From assembly GCA_010094045.1 (NCBI GenBank), contig ML986648.1:104128-168127 (forward strand): a DNA stretch of 64,000 bases, in the 5' to 3' direction. Positions 12,432-24,310 of this stretch are shown one piece after another. The position numbers were made by a program, and so were the translations under genes. This DNA is from Lojkania enalia (lineage: Eukaryota; Ascomycota; Dothideomycetes; Pleosporales). The first letter of the stretch is position 1, and every line of letters starts with the position of its first letter. The notes under the pieces are model-generated. The model made no database searches. It was not told where the DNA came from and worked only from the letters and a program-made list of their open reading frames with translations.

Positions 12432-12965
12432 ATTTGGTTTGTTGATTCATTGGAGGGTCGAGAGGTAGAGAGTGTTTCATCATGTATTCTTGGAATGAAA
12501 TGGGATAAAGGCAACTTGCAGGTCGAGTCTTGGTGTTTTATTTTTTACTTTTTATTTTTAATAATAATTTTTTTTTTCTCGTTTTATTGCATAGCTGGCC
12601 ATCACGATCTATACTACCATCCAAATTCAGGGAATAAATTAAAAATAAAAAATCTTATCGTCAATGAAAGAGAAGTGCTACCTAACCGTCCGACTCATTT
12701 AGCATACTTTTTTTCCATATTAAATTTCTATAAAATGTGACTGAATTTATAATGGTCGTTTGCCATGGAATTCGAAACATGCTCCCAGAACGCCGTTCAG
12801 TTCATGCGCAACACCCCCCCCCCCCACCCCATGTTCAAACACAGCACTCAGTTCAAGGAGATAATAGTACAAAAACACCTCCTTCAAGCTGAGGCTTACC
12901 AAGCAACCAACACAACACAACAATCATCGCTCGCGTTGAAGCAAACTAGAACCGGACTACGAAAA
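12432..12965. other. Convergent intergenic region, AT-rich
   Basis: This 534-bp region lies between the 3' ends of alpha-mannosidase and SEC9. It holds T-rich stretches (12539-12590) and a C11 run at 12815-12825. No gene is seen. Confidence 0.6.
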
Positions 12966-15157
12966 TCAATGAATCCGATCCAACCGCGCGCGGTTCATGG
13001 CAATCTGATCATCCACCTTATCCGTCTTTCCGATGATGCGATCGATGTGCTTGTTCTGGGAGTCTACCTCGTCGCCCATAGCGCGGCCGAGATGATTGAG
13101 GCGCTTGGCGGCGCCGTGGAGGGCCGTTAGGTTGGCTTTGGAATAGTATTAGCATGATATTTCACGAGACATTGTTATTGTTGCTCATCGTGGAAGGAAT
13201 TGAAGATAGGAGAAGGAGGGAAAAGAAGAAAAACTACGAGAACGTACAATCAATCTCATTCTCCATCTCATCATCCTCGGAATCGGCTTCGAACTGAAAT
13301 TTGGCGCGGTCCGCCAAAGTGCTACCCTGGCCCGGTTTGCGGCTGGTCCCGCTCATGTTCTGGTTAAATTGCTGGCCACGGGCCTGCGTCTCCCATGCGG
13401 CTTTACGCGTTGCGTCGCGCTGCTCGCGCTCCTGACGGTGTGTTTCCATGACCTTGCGGTCGCGCTCTTCGCGGCGCTATCATATTGTTAGCAGCTTATA
13501 GGTATCAAGCTGAAGGTGGATACACATACCTGTGCAGATGTGAATGGGTTGGACACGTGCCTTTAAGTATGTTAGTCGTGGCTTTTACAATTTCTTTTCT
13601 TTCCATTTTTGCGTCTAGCCGATACTTCACAAGGACCGACGCTTCAGAACGTAAAGTACTTACATTGCGAACATAGACTTATTGAGGCTTAAGGTTAAAT
13701 AGTTAGCATAACCCTATATCAGATCAAGTACCAGAATTGAGTCTTACGTCTTGAGTTCTATATTCAGTAATCAGCACGAGACAATAAAAAGGGGTTAAAT
13801 GGGCTTATTTACCTCTCGCCTTCTCCTCAGCAATTCTGTTCTGTGAGCTGGCAAGGTCGCTGTAATTGTCAGCCGGTGGTCGTTAAGTCATTTCGAATGG
13901 AATCTCACAGATTTCGTTCGGTGTTGTGAATGCGCTCGCCTTGGGCACCTAGTCTAGCAAGAGTGTCCTTGAATGTATCTTAGCATAATTCTTGAACAAA
14001 AATGTCATAGTACGTACACGCCCGGTCTCTTCTGCTTGCTGTGCTAATCTAGCTTCTAGTTAGCTTTGTTGAATATATCAAGCTTGTACCATAGAATTGC
14101 CAAGAGTATTCCTGTCATGTGGAAATGCTCATTGCCGATGAGTCGGTTGAAAGATCAGCGAGCCGCATAATGAGGAATGCCTAGCAACCCAGTGGTTCTC
14201 AAGGAGGATCTTTACCGGAGAGCGTTTCGGGTCGATGAAACATCCTGCTGTTTCATGAATTTGATCTCTTGTTTGGTTGCGGAAATATCCTCTTCCTGAA
14301 GCAGTACGTTAGAATAACACTCGGTCAATAGCTCGTAAAAGTCGACATGCCTCTTGTTCCTAGAAGTGACGCGTTAGTAATCCTGAGTTCTGGTCTGGCG
14401 TTGACATACCTCTGCCGTCAATTCTCGGTCTCCATAGGCTGGCCCAGAGCCATAGCCTCCAACCGAGCTATCGTTTCCGTACGCGCCGCTCACGCCAGAA
14501 TTCCCGTACCCGCCTTGCTGTTGGCGCTGCTCGTATCTCTGAGCCGCATTGCCAAAGAGCTCATTTCGCCCGGTGTCGGTGCTCATGGTGTCATTGGAGT
14601 TTGCTCGTGCAGGACCAGGGCCAAGCCCTCCATAGCCTCCTGGTCTCCGCGACTCTTGGGCACTGCCGCCGTATCGGTCATTACCATATCCTCCTGAGGC
14701 GCCATAGCTTCCCCCCCCGGAACCATACCGATCTCCGCCTCCGTATCCGCCACCGCCATATGCGCCTCCGGGCCCGGTCACCTGGGAGCTGTTAGCCACG
14801 TCGTTTATCAAAGCGAGCATCAAAAGTGGCCTACAGCTGGAGATTTGTCTCGCCGGTAGTCATTGGACGGCCCACTATATGGTGGGGGTTGAGAGGAATA
14901 GGGGTCGTTGGAAGGGGGAGCTGCGTACGGGTTGCGGCTCTGCGGGGTCGAACTATCCTTCTTGCGGTTTCCGAAGAGGGCGGAGCGGTTGCTGCTACAC
15001 TGACATTAGCAGCTATATCATAATGGAGAATGTGTGATGAGTTGGGCGCTAGTCATTAAGGTCGTAGAGGCGCTGTCGAATTCAAAGTGGCATTTGACCG
15101 GGCCGGGGGGGGGTTGTCTTACTCGTCGTCGTCCTTTTTCTTGAGACCGAAAGGCAT
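12966..15157 (-). CDS. SEC9: Plasma-membrane t-SNARE of the SNAP-25/Sec9 family, 418 aa, 13 exons
   Basis: Sec9 supplies the Qb and Qc helices for fusion of secretory vesicles with the plasma membrane. Exons in transcript order: 15157-15123, 14994-14835, 14781-14410, 14359-14351, 14295-14216, 14048-14018, 13967-13909, 13859-13813, 13757-13748, 13687-13664, 13560-13530, 13476-13248, 13135-12966, for 1,257 nt. The N-terminus starts MPFGLKKKDDD and is followed by a Gly/Tyr-rich linker. The Qb helix occupies about residues 193-270, with the zero-layer Gln in LGAQGER. The Qc helix is at about 355-418, with its Gln in DSQNKH. There is no transmembrane segment, as in SNAP-25. Two exons are only 9 nt (Glu-Gln-Glu) and 10 nt. 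The intron after the 9-nt exon begins GC (14350), the others GT. Skipping the 9-nt exon also keeps the frame, so that exon is the least certain point. The identity is secure. Confidence 0.93.
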
Positions 15158-15968
15158 GATCAGAGTGTTGATTTACTATATCGAGTGTTTGGCGGGTAAG
15201 GATTTCGTATGAGGGAGCCGTATGGTCGTGCGCCAAAGAGCGGTGAAGTCAAAGGGGAGTTGTAAGTGTCGTCTGCGGCAGCTGAATGTGGAGGCGGGGC
15301 AATTCTTGTCGATTGGCCGAGATTTCAAGGTCCGCAGAACACTTTGCGTGGAATGTGCCGCTTTCCCTGGGCAGAATGCGTGAACAAGATGATATATGTG
15401 ATGTGAGGAAGAACGGAGATCGGGGGAAGGTGGTAGTGTGGTCAGGGTGAGTGTGCAGACGCTTGCGGTTTCATGGATGCGGGAGCTGAAGTCGACGTAC
15501 CCGACGCACGGATCTGTGGCGTAGAGATTGTGGCGTAGAGCCTGTGGCGGCGCTTTCACCTCAGCCCCGGCCTCTGACGAATGGCGCTAAACCTGGATCC
15601 TGCATATCGTCATCCCACTGCCCTATTAAGCGCCACCAAAGATGGCATTCTTCCTCCAGTCACATTGAGAAGTTGATCTTAAATATCGTCAATATGCTGC
15701 GGTTGCGCTATGAGCGGGCCAGGCAAATCCATTGCTCTTTCTACCCCTTAACCTTTTCGACATCCACCATTGCCACGAATAGGAGTGACCGTTCTGCGAC
15801 GAGCAGCTGGGCCTTCAGCTAACACGTGTTGATGCGGAGTTACAGTCTCGCAAAGACTAGGTACTTAGGGCTTTATGTGCCGTATCCTTAATTTAGGGTA
15901 TCTCCTATGCCGTGGTCTGCAGGCTCCCCATCTACAATCCAATCAGATCTCTCCCACACAATTCCAAG
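15158..15968. promoter_or_regulatory. SEC9 upstream region and 3' end of the dehydratase gene
   Basis: This is an 811-bp spacer between two genes on the minus strand. A 127-codon open frame at 15176-15559 (-) stops 19 bp before the SEC9 ATG. It has no family resemblance and is probably leader sequence. No other element can be named. Confidence 0.45.
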
Positions 15969-17478
15969 TCAAGCAGTCCCATCCATAGCCCGTAAATTCT
16001 CCAAAGCCCCTTTAGTCCACACAGTTCCGTTCTCCATCGAGCCCGTCTCCTCATCCGAGGGCAGCGCCTCGTGTTCCTCCTTAGTCCATATCTCCGTCCC
16101 CTCGACGACCGGGAACGATGTCAGCACTCGACTTATATCGCCCCACCACACCTCTCCAAACTGTCTATACCACTCCACCGTGACCCTAAGGCCATCTTCG
16201 AAGTTAGTGCTCGGCGCCCATCCGAGAGCCGCCAGCTTCGCGCCGTCCGTGGCGTAGCGCTGGTCATTGAAGGGTCGATCCTCCGTGTGCTGAACCCATT
16301 TTTCTAGTTCCGAGACTGTGCCGTGGGGGAGGCCAAATATATCTAGCAGTTTGTGACATATATCTATATTTGAGATTTCGTCTTTGGACGCGATGTTGTA
16401 GATCTGGCCGATTGCGCCTTTGTGGAAGATAGTGTCTAGCGCGTCGACGATGTCGCCAGCGAAGAGATAGCGCCGTGTTGGCGAGCCGTCGCCATGAAGC
16501 AAGAGCTTGCTTCTTCGCTGTAGTAGCATGATGAATTTCGGGATTATCTCTGCACAGAATTAGCACCGTGAGATTGGCGGGCCGGGTCGGGTCGGGTATA
16601 CTCTCCGGAAATTGATGCGGCCCGTAGACATTGTTGCTCCTTACAGTTATGAGAGGCAGCTTAAAACTGCTCCTGTATGCGCTGACCATCATCTCCGCAG
16701 CGGCCTTGCTCGCTGAGTATGGATTTGTAGGGGCGAGTATGCTAGTCTCGCTCAGATCCGCGGCCCCCTTCGGCACGTCTCCGTACACCTCATCCGTCGA
16801 AATATGTATGAATCTATTGATCCCATGCTCCCTCGCTCGCTCCAGAAGTACATGCGTCCCGTATACGTTTGTGTTGGTAAATTGATAGGAATTGCCGAAG
16901 CTCAGGTCGACGTGCGATTGCGCGGCAAAATGGAAGATGGTATCGATCTTGTGCTTGCGAAGGCACTTCTTCACGTCAGACGGCGAGGTGATGTCTCCCT
17001 GCTCGAAGGTGAAATTGAAGAGATGATTGAGGATGCGCGTGTTGTTCAGCGTTGCGCAGTAGTCGAGCTTATCGAAGGATATGACGTTGTAGTGGTTCGG
17101 GTAGGTCAAAGTCAAGTGGCGGACGAACCAGCAGGCTCTAAGAAAAGGTCAGCAGTTGAGCAGCTGTAAAGTACTACGGCTACGCAATCCATGTTTTCTT
17201 CAAGCGGTTAATGCAAGACATACATGAAGCCTGCCCCGCCCGTAATCAAGATGTTCCTTGCGTCGGAGAGCGGCTCGAACCTGGTGCTGCCCTTGAGAAT
17301 GGGCGCTTGTTTCCATAGCTCAGGCACCACGCAGGACCTCGGGTTCAAGATGGTCGAGTTCCGCCGGCCTATATCATTCGGTTAGTCTCTTTTATTCTAT
17401 AGCTAGGTGTCGACTGGACGTGCGTTTGAAGCCATTGACGCCATTGGGCATAAAGTCGAGGTTATCGCCGGTAGACAT
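15969..17478 (-). CDS. NDP-glucose 4,6-dehydratase-like protein (extended SDR), 441 aa
   Basis: The likely reaction is NDP-glucose to NDP-4-keto-6-deoxyglucose. In Botrytis and Magnaporthe such enzymes make the precursor of UDP-rhamnose. Exons: 17478-17415, 17368-17224, 17137-16602, 16549-15969, for 1,326 nt. Seen: GGAGFI cofactor motif after a 50-residue N-terminal extension, the RmlB-type STDEVYG motif with its catalytic Asp-Glu, YSASK as YxxxK, and VRSNNVYGP, all typical of RmlB/RHM dehydratases. The C-terminal tail, about 60 residues, is fungal-type and unassigned. The first intron has a weak donor (GTCGAC), so the first 21 residues are less certain. No epimerase/reductase partner lies nearby. 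The family is secure. The sugar nucleotide is inferred. Confidence 0.88.
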
Positions 17479-18038
17479 TGTGGCACTAGCGGCCAGCGCA
17501 AGAAAATAGAGAGCACTGGACAGGGAGCGAGCGCAGTATGCATCGTATGTTATATTGCAACGCAGAATACAGGCGTCGTACGCATCTTCACGTTAACTGA
17601 GCGATCGACGAGGTCATGTTGTTGAAAGGGTATCCCTTCCGCCGCCAAGACATTTAGGGCTGGGAAGTGTGTCGACCACCCCTGCTCCATCTCGTGGCAT
17701 GGCGTTTCAGGACTCAACACGGCGGCCATGATTTGAAAGTTTTGCAACGTTCTTAACATGCATTTTCAAGATTTTCGACCCAAATTTCCCAGCGCTATGC
17801 GGCCTTGCTTAGTACGGGGCAGATGGGAATCAACTGCGCTCACATTGTCGCACGTTCCTCAATCGAGTCACAAAGAACGAGTGGGTACGGCTACCCATCT
17901 TGCTCCTCTCTAAACATTATCCATAGTTGGAAGGAGGAAACGAGCGCTTAAGAAATCATACAAATGACTCAAAGTCGGATCCAACATGATATCCATCAAA
18001 CTTAAGTCTCCAGGGAGAAAATCTGTTGCTCACGACAC
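17479..18038. other. Intergenic region, no gene seen
   Basis: This holds the upstream region of the dehydratase gene. Open frames are short and unlike any family I know. Confidence 0.5.
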
Positions 18039-18930
18039 TCACGCTTCCGGGTCACATGTAAGATTCTGCGCCTCCCATTCATCCCTGTAGGCTTCCATAA
18101 AAGCTCTCAATGACGTGAGTTGCTTGATATGAGGGAAATTATGGAGGACATGTTCGAGCTCTCGGCAAAGAAAATTCGCAAGGAAGAACTGTACGCAAAG
18201 GTGGTTTTGCTGTTCATCCATAGAGAACGAATCAGGAAATTTTTCATAGTACTCGCCAAAGAATCAATCAAGAAGTATTGCAGGTTCAATCTGTCCACTA
18301 CCGTTGAAGGGCATACGACCGTGATGGGATTCCAACACATTTGCAGCAACCGCAGCTTGGAACCCAACTTCTATTATTTTAGGATCACGTTTTGCTTCAT
18401 CACATGTGTTGAAGTTCGTCAAACGCCCTTTAAATTCGTCGCAAAATCCTCTACAGTAATATGCCATGACGATATTAATAGATTTTAGCTTACCGTGACT
18501 ATACAATTTCCAAGTTATGACTTTGGCGAGGCCTACAAGCGTACTGATCCACTCATTCAGCATCTCCGCACCCGACTATTGTTCATTCAGAATATCAAGA
18601 TGTGGCCTTCCATTAAATTTTAGATGTTTGAGCGTGTCTCGCACTTCGTTTGCGTAAAACGAGGCTACTCTCTTGTCTGTTAGATAATGACTTGCAAGGC
18701 AGAGTGCCGGTCCCATATTCTTATAGGCCTTATCACTAATACCGATGAATTTGCTGCAATCGAAACTTCTACGGATGCAGTTGGCTAAGTCCGGTGCAAG
18801 ACTATATATATATTGAGGACGCTATGGTAACAAAGAAATTTGATGGTCCGATCCCAAACTGCTCCCACATCATTCACGAATGTGTCTTCCACAATCTCGA
18901 GTTCAACTAGAATGTCAGCAGGGTAAAGTA
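18039..18930 (-). pseudogene. Broken gene of unknown family
   Basis: A stretch of protein-like sequence runs on the minus strand from a plausible splice acceptor (TTCTAG) at about 18920 down to a stop at 18039. Frames that look coding, such as the segments containing DKRVASFYANEV, ESHHGRMPF and MDEQQNHLC, are joined by lesions. There is a TAG near 18572 and a TGA at about 18261, lying in the same frame as the sequence on both sides. The AT-repeat around 18805 also breaks the frame. The TGA sits where a tryptophan would fit. I do not recognise the family. Its place beside the PDR transporter suggests it was part of the same accessory block. It could instead be an intact gene with a splicing pattern I failed to see. 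Confidence 0.45.
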
Positions 18931-19735
18931 TCCATCATTATGGAAAGTAAATCTCCGTTTACCGTTTTACTCAGCCTTCAAGGTCTATATATGAATAATT
19001 CCATTTGATTGTTTGATAGCAACGCTCACTTGATCCGGCACATGGTGACAACGACTAGGCAATCATCCTTTTATCGTAGTCTAAGCCCCCGCACATCTAA
19101 GCTTCTCATTTGCGAATAGCAAATAATCCATTGCCAAACATATTTTACCTGCACCCCGATAACCCCTATCAAAAATTAACACCTTCTAGATATTGAATTA
19201 CTTTTTTCTGTTTCTCTAAAAACCCCACTGTTTCATTTAATTATAATCAGTATTCGAACAAGCTCCTTCTTTGTTCAGGTTTCACCTGATCGTCCCATGA
19301 GTCATTCAATAATGGAGTCTGCATGATTCCATTTTCCCTCCTCACCGCACTTCAAGGCTCCTATGGGTAGATGGGTAGGCTTTCCATTATTTTCCTTACG
19401 AATGCAAAAAGGGGCCGGATTCTGAGTAATATGAGACTTATGATATGAACCCTATCACCAGAGAAATTTGGTTCCAATATCCTATGACGTGGAGGGACCG
19501 CACAAGAGTACATTGTATTGTACGGCAGATCATGGACCCCTTGATTTCCTTCAATTAAGCTGCTATTTGTTTGAGGGTGATAGTAAATCAAGTTTACGTA
19601 TTGAATCAAGTCAAAGAATCATATAGAATTCTATTTAGTTGTCCGTATACAATAGTGTAGACGTGAACCTAGCATATATAATGTATAATAGTTTCCATTT
19701 GGTCGTTAATTATATCAGCCCTTCCATTGTTTGAG
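18931..19735. other. AT-rich intergenic region, no gene seen
   Basis: This 805-bp stretch is rich in stop codons in all frames and separates the unknown broken gene from the 3' end of the ABC transporter. Nothing in it can be assigned. Confidence 0.5.
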
Positions 19736-22700
19736 TCACTTAGAATGCTGGCGAGTAGTCCACGGCAGACGAGTAAGTCTATAGAACAATAACGTCGCAC
19801 CGATGTTGATGACAATGTACACCCAGAAAATGCCGAAGTTCCTCCATCGCTGGTCAGGGTGAACCCCGAGGCCTGACAAGACTGTGTCTGTGTTATTCAC
19901 AGGACAATACTGACACGCATGACTCGAGTGCGGATTGAAAATCGTTCCCCCAGCGGACTGAATATAGCTAGCAAAATAGGAAGCGCATGTAGTCCCCAAA
20001 GGGGGATCTACTAAAAGGACTCCTGTAGCTGAGCATTAAATTTAAGTATCCGCTAAACTAGCGGACACCATCGCTTGGATTAGGAAGGTCAGTGGCGATG
20101 TTCTGTACATGAACTTCCAGAACCCAGGGAAGTAGGCGGGTGTAACCAGCACTCTAAAATTTAGAATCAGCAGAGGGGAAAAGGGAGAGAAGGGTTCCAC
20201 TCACCCGCAAAACATAATGCAGAGGTAAAAAAGTAGCTGCACAAGATTTGTCGCTGTTTCAGCATGCTCACTAGCAGAAGATAATGCTTGCGCAAGGGTT
20301 GAAGAGAATAAACAGAACATCCACACCAAGAGGAAAATTAAGCCTGCTCTCTCATTCATTGAAATTGCCGCATTTCCGTTCCTCCATAGCCCAGTAGGAT
20401 AGTACCAGGCTACAAATGCCAGCATCGAAGCAATCGTTTGCCATACTAACTCCACGACTATCTGAGAAGCAACGAAAACCACCCATGAGTAGCTCCTCAA
20501 ACGCATCTCACGTGCTTCAAAGAAAGCTCGGGCAGTCACAAATCGGGTGATCGTTTGAGGAACCGCAATGGCAAATACGACGGTGAATATGAAGACTGAG
20601 AATAGTATATTCGTCACCCCCTGGATGTCGTTCGAGGACATAGAGAAAGAGAAGCCATTGAAAAATGCTTGCCGTAAAATAAGACGTCTGTCAGCATTTC
20701 AAGTTTCTATCGTCCGTACTTACCGCGCCAATCCAGAGAGCAAGCTTGGAGTATACATAAGATGGTGTTCTCCAGTATTCCTCAAATATTCGACGGGTGG
20801 CTATCACAAATTGCATAAAATATGATGTCGCATGCTCCATCTCGTTGTCTGTGCATTAATTTGGACATGTGAGAGCCAATTGCTTTCCTTTGCGGACTGT
20901 TCTGCCAGATCTTAGCCCATTGGGTCTTATTTTTACCTCCCGTCACATCCAACATCCATTCTGCAGGATTCTCCATGTAATTGCAGTGTCTTGCCCCATT
21001 CTGTTCAAAATACGTTGTCAATGTCCTCGCAGAGGGACTAATGCCTCCAAAGTACAAGGTACGACCTGGGGGCTCAAGGAGAAGTAACTGATCAAACATC
21101 TGAAACAATTGAGCTGATGGCTGATGGATCGTGCACAAGATAGCTTGGCCGTAACCGGCAAGTTTCCTGAGAAGAATGCAGATAGACCAAGCTGTTTGGC
21201 TATCTAGTCCGGATGTGGGTTCATCTGTACTGTTATCAGCATCTTACCACTTCTAAGATAACTGACTTACCGAGAAATAGTAGTCTCTCGGGCCTCGCAG
21301 CGATTTCTGCCCCGATACTCAGCCGTCTTCGTTGCTCCACGTTCAAGCCTTCACCCGGAACGCCCACTATAGCGTCGGCATATGGCCCCATCTCTAAGAT
21401 ATCAAGTACATATTCCACATATTCTTGTTTTTCATATGTCGTTCGGGATTTTGGCTGGCGTAAAAATGCACTAAACATCAGAGCCTCACGAACAGTTGTA
21501 GTTGGCAAGTGTATATCCGCTTGTTGCACGTACCCAGTTTGACGCTGGAAGTCCCGATTGCAATGTACGCCATTGACGTAGATCTCGCCGCTCACAACAC
21601 CCGCTGAGACTCTATCCGCAAGGACATCTAACAACGTAGTTTTCCCAGCGCCGGTAGCTCCCTTAGACGATATTCAGTGGATGTACAACGTAACGGGCTA
21701 GAAAACCATACCATTACTGCTGTGAGAGTACCAGGCTTTACCCAACCGTCTACTCCATCGAGTATACGAGATTTCTCTTTCCTACTTACACTGACATCGT
21801 ATGAGACATTACTCCAGGAAAAGCACCAGATTTTCTCCTGTATTTTTTGAGACATGCCGTCATAACCCTCTCTAACAGCAAGGTTTTCAGTAAGCCTTTG
21901 TTCAATGATTGAGGGCTGTGGTACTGCTGCTGCTTCTTCATCATGGCTACTTCTTTTCTGATTCGGATTCGAATATTTTCGTCGGAATCGCAATATTTCA
22001 CCCTCGGTCCGGTCTGTTGAGACAAATTCTACCGCGAGAAGGTAGATGACACAGTAGCCGAACATAAGAACGATTATTAAACCAAGATTTCTAATACAAA
22101 TGACGTAAGCTTCAATATTGCCATATGTTCATTGCAGTTTTGGTCTCACCTCCAGAGATGTTCTGGTTGATACTTATATTTGGATTGGATGTAGTTCTCA
22201 CCACCTATGAAATCTTCACCGGACTTCGCACCTATGACCGCGCATATCTTCGAGCTAGCTTTATTCGATGTGTATGCCGGTCCTGACGGGATGAATGTGG
22301 CACAAGGGAACACCCTATCTCGGAACTTTTGCCCAGGGTTTCTTGGTTAATTACATAGATTTAGACGGAGGAGGCCATCTTACCTCATTGATCATTATAC
22401 TCTCGTAAGCATAAAAGATCGGGTTGATCCACCGAATCCATCCGAACCACGGCTTCATGTAGGGAATGGGAACCACAAACCCGGAATAAATGACGAAATT
22501 GTTAACCATGATAGAACCTGGCGCTATCGATTGTTCAATCCGCTTTGAAATACTACCTATCATTCGAAACATCATAGACATAGATAATAGCGCCGCAAAA
22601 CAAAATAGAAAGTACACAAAGAAAGCACTAGTCGTTTTACGAAGATTTGTCATAAAATATACGCTTAGGTTGAAAAAGAGTGAGCTCAAGAATTTATTCA

Positions 22701-24310
22701 GAAGGTCAGCTATCATCGAGGCAGAAGCATCTGTGAATGGGCGATAGAATGAGTAGCGGTTGTGTTTTTCCACGATAGGCCTTTGAGCCCATATTGTGAG
22801 AATCTGGCAATGCTCGTTAACCATCTGAACTCTTAGGGAACTAAATGGAAAGTACCTCAAAGCCACATAAACATCCATTAACCATTACTGCGAAAAACAA
22901 AAGGACGGCCCTACTGTCCATGCTAGCGCTAGAACTATCAAGGTCAAAGTACATGCTCCCAACAATGATTCCGATGATAGCATTGCCAAAGATTGCGGAA
23001 ACTGTTGGGCCAGGGTTATTTTGCAATCTATGAATTGCCCTCCTAAGGCAGATGCTAATTTGGCTAGCGATTGGCAGAGCGAAGCCCGAAGATCTATACC
23101 TTGTTTCGAAATTTCAGCGCATATCCTGAAGAATTTTTCTGTATTCTTACCTTTGGTGTCCTGTTGCTTCAATCTTAGCCTCCCAAAATCTTCGCCCGTT
23201 TTCCTCTTTGGATGGGCTCCTTTTATTAAATGATGCGATATCTTGTGCAAGATTTGCTTTCTCGAGGCTTTGCTGCCATCTTTTAGCGAACTCTTCTGGC
23301 GAGCGAGGAACTCTCGTTTCATAGCCTTCTTTGACAATGTGCTCAGTAGGATTCGTTATCGAAGTCAAGAAATCTGGGGTGGTCATCTGAGGCGAGCGTT
23401 CGAATCCAAGAGCAGTAAAGTACTGAGCAGCTAGAGAAGTTGACCCGAAGAAAATCTGCTGCCCTTCATAAAGCAACATGATTTTATTAAACTAATTATA
23501 AATATCCTCTAACCCTTGGTAGACGCTGACGAGAACTGTAGACCTGAATTCGTTGACTAGTCCGCGTAGCATAGTAATCAAGCCTAGTGCCATGAGATTG
23601 TCAAGCCCTCGTGTGCTGTTGTCCCAGCATTGAAGTTGACTCCTCCCCATGAAGGCTTCTGCGATACTAGTCCTTTTCTTTTCGCCACCGCTAAGACCTT
23701 TGATCATATCGTTTCCAACTGGCGTTCGAAGAGCTTTCTCAAGGTTAAACATAGAAGCGACAAGTTTGCCATCTTCAGTCGCCGAGGATCCGTGCCCAAA
23801 GGGGGATGCCCTCGCCGCAAATCCGAGTGTTTGCCCCAAAGTCAATTCAGGAAAGTGCACGTCAAGCTCAGCGACATACATGGCCTCATTCTTGCACTGT
23901 CTATGCATCTCAGAATATGGTATACCTTCGTAGTTGATAACGGATGCAGAACCAACAAGACGATCGTTCGTTTCCCCTGCAACTGTTTTCAAAAAGGTTG
24001 AGCATCCGCTTCTAGGCCTTCCTAGAACAAGTAGCATTTCTCCGCTTCGAACCAACCCGTCCATCGAACGTAGAATTTGCACTTTGTCATGCTGGCGTCG
24101 TCTAAGTACATTACCTAGGCATCTCACAAAATGTAGCGCATAATTGCCGACGGTGTGCTGGTAGCTATTAGAGGATACGGTCCCATATACTTCAAGGTTT
24201 GAGAAAGTTAATCCGAAATTTAACTGCAGCCGTTGTCGTTTCCGGTACACCCACTGTTGAATGAGTGTCTTTTTCTCGTCGGTCTCAGTTAGCATGTGCG
24301 AGGTAGACAT
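19736..24310 (-). pseudogene. Full-size PDR/ABCG transporter, disabled
   Basis: The layout is that of a fungal pleiotropic drug resistance pump, (NBD-TMD)x2. NBD1 has Walker A GRPRSGCST (about 24030) and signature GLSGGEKKR. TMD1 follows. NBD2 has Walker [10 protein letters not shown], split by an intron at about 21710, and LLFLDEPTSGLD, also split. TMD2 ends at 19736. Most introns keep good splice sites and phases. Lesions: an in-frame TAG at 23492-23494, exactly where relatives have Leu in the D..YDLFDK segment; a net one-base frameshift at about 20853-20862, before the YWRTPSYVY segment; and two TAA codons at 20042-20044 and 20036-20038, just before the CSATG...DPP segment. The N-terminus is also about 100 residues short of the family norm. 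Known family members export toxins or azoles. Here no full-length product seems possible, so this is probably a recent pseudogene. Confidence 0.88.

Noticed and set aside
14049..14215. A possible extra exon (GAATACTCTTGGCAATTC region) within the longest SEC9 intron
   Set aside because: Including it breaks the continuous Qb helix (ALR-LAQQAEETG), which is restored by direct joining of 14216 to 14048.
15176..15559. 127-codon minus-strand frame directly upstream of SEC9
   Set aside because: It has no family resemblance and low-complexity content. It most likely lies in the SEC9 leader or promoter.
20013..20050. A short intron (30-40 bp) that would remove the two TAA codons in the ABC transporter
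   Set aside because: The only phase-compatible intron is 30 bp, below the usual fungal minimum. Removing it deletes residues that align to the family without gaps.
20660..20722. A further phase break in the ABC transporter at the intron after the IGA codons
   Set aside because: Using the alternative donor GTACGG seven bases downstream of the first GT restores the frame, so no extra lesion is needed here.
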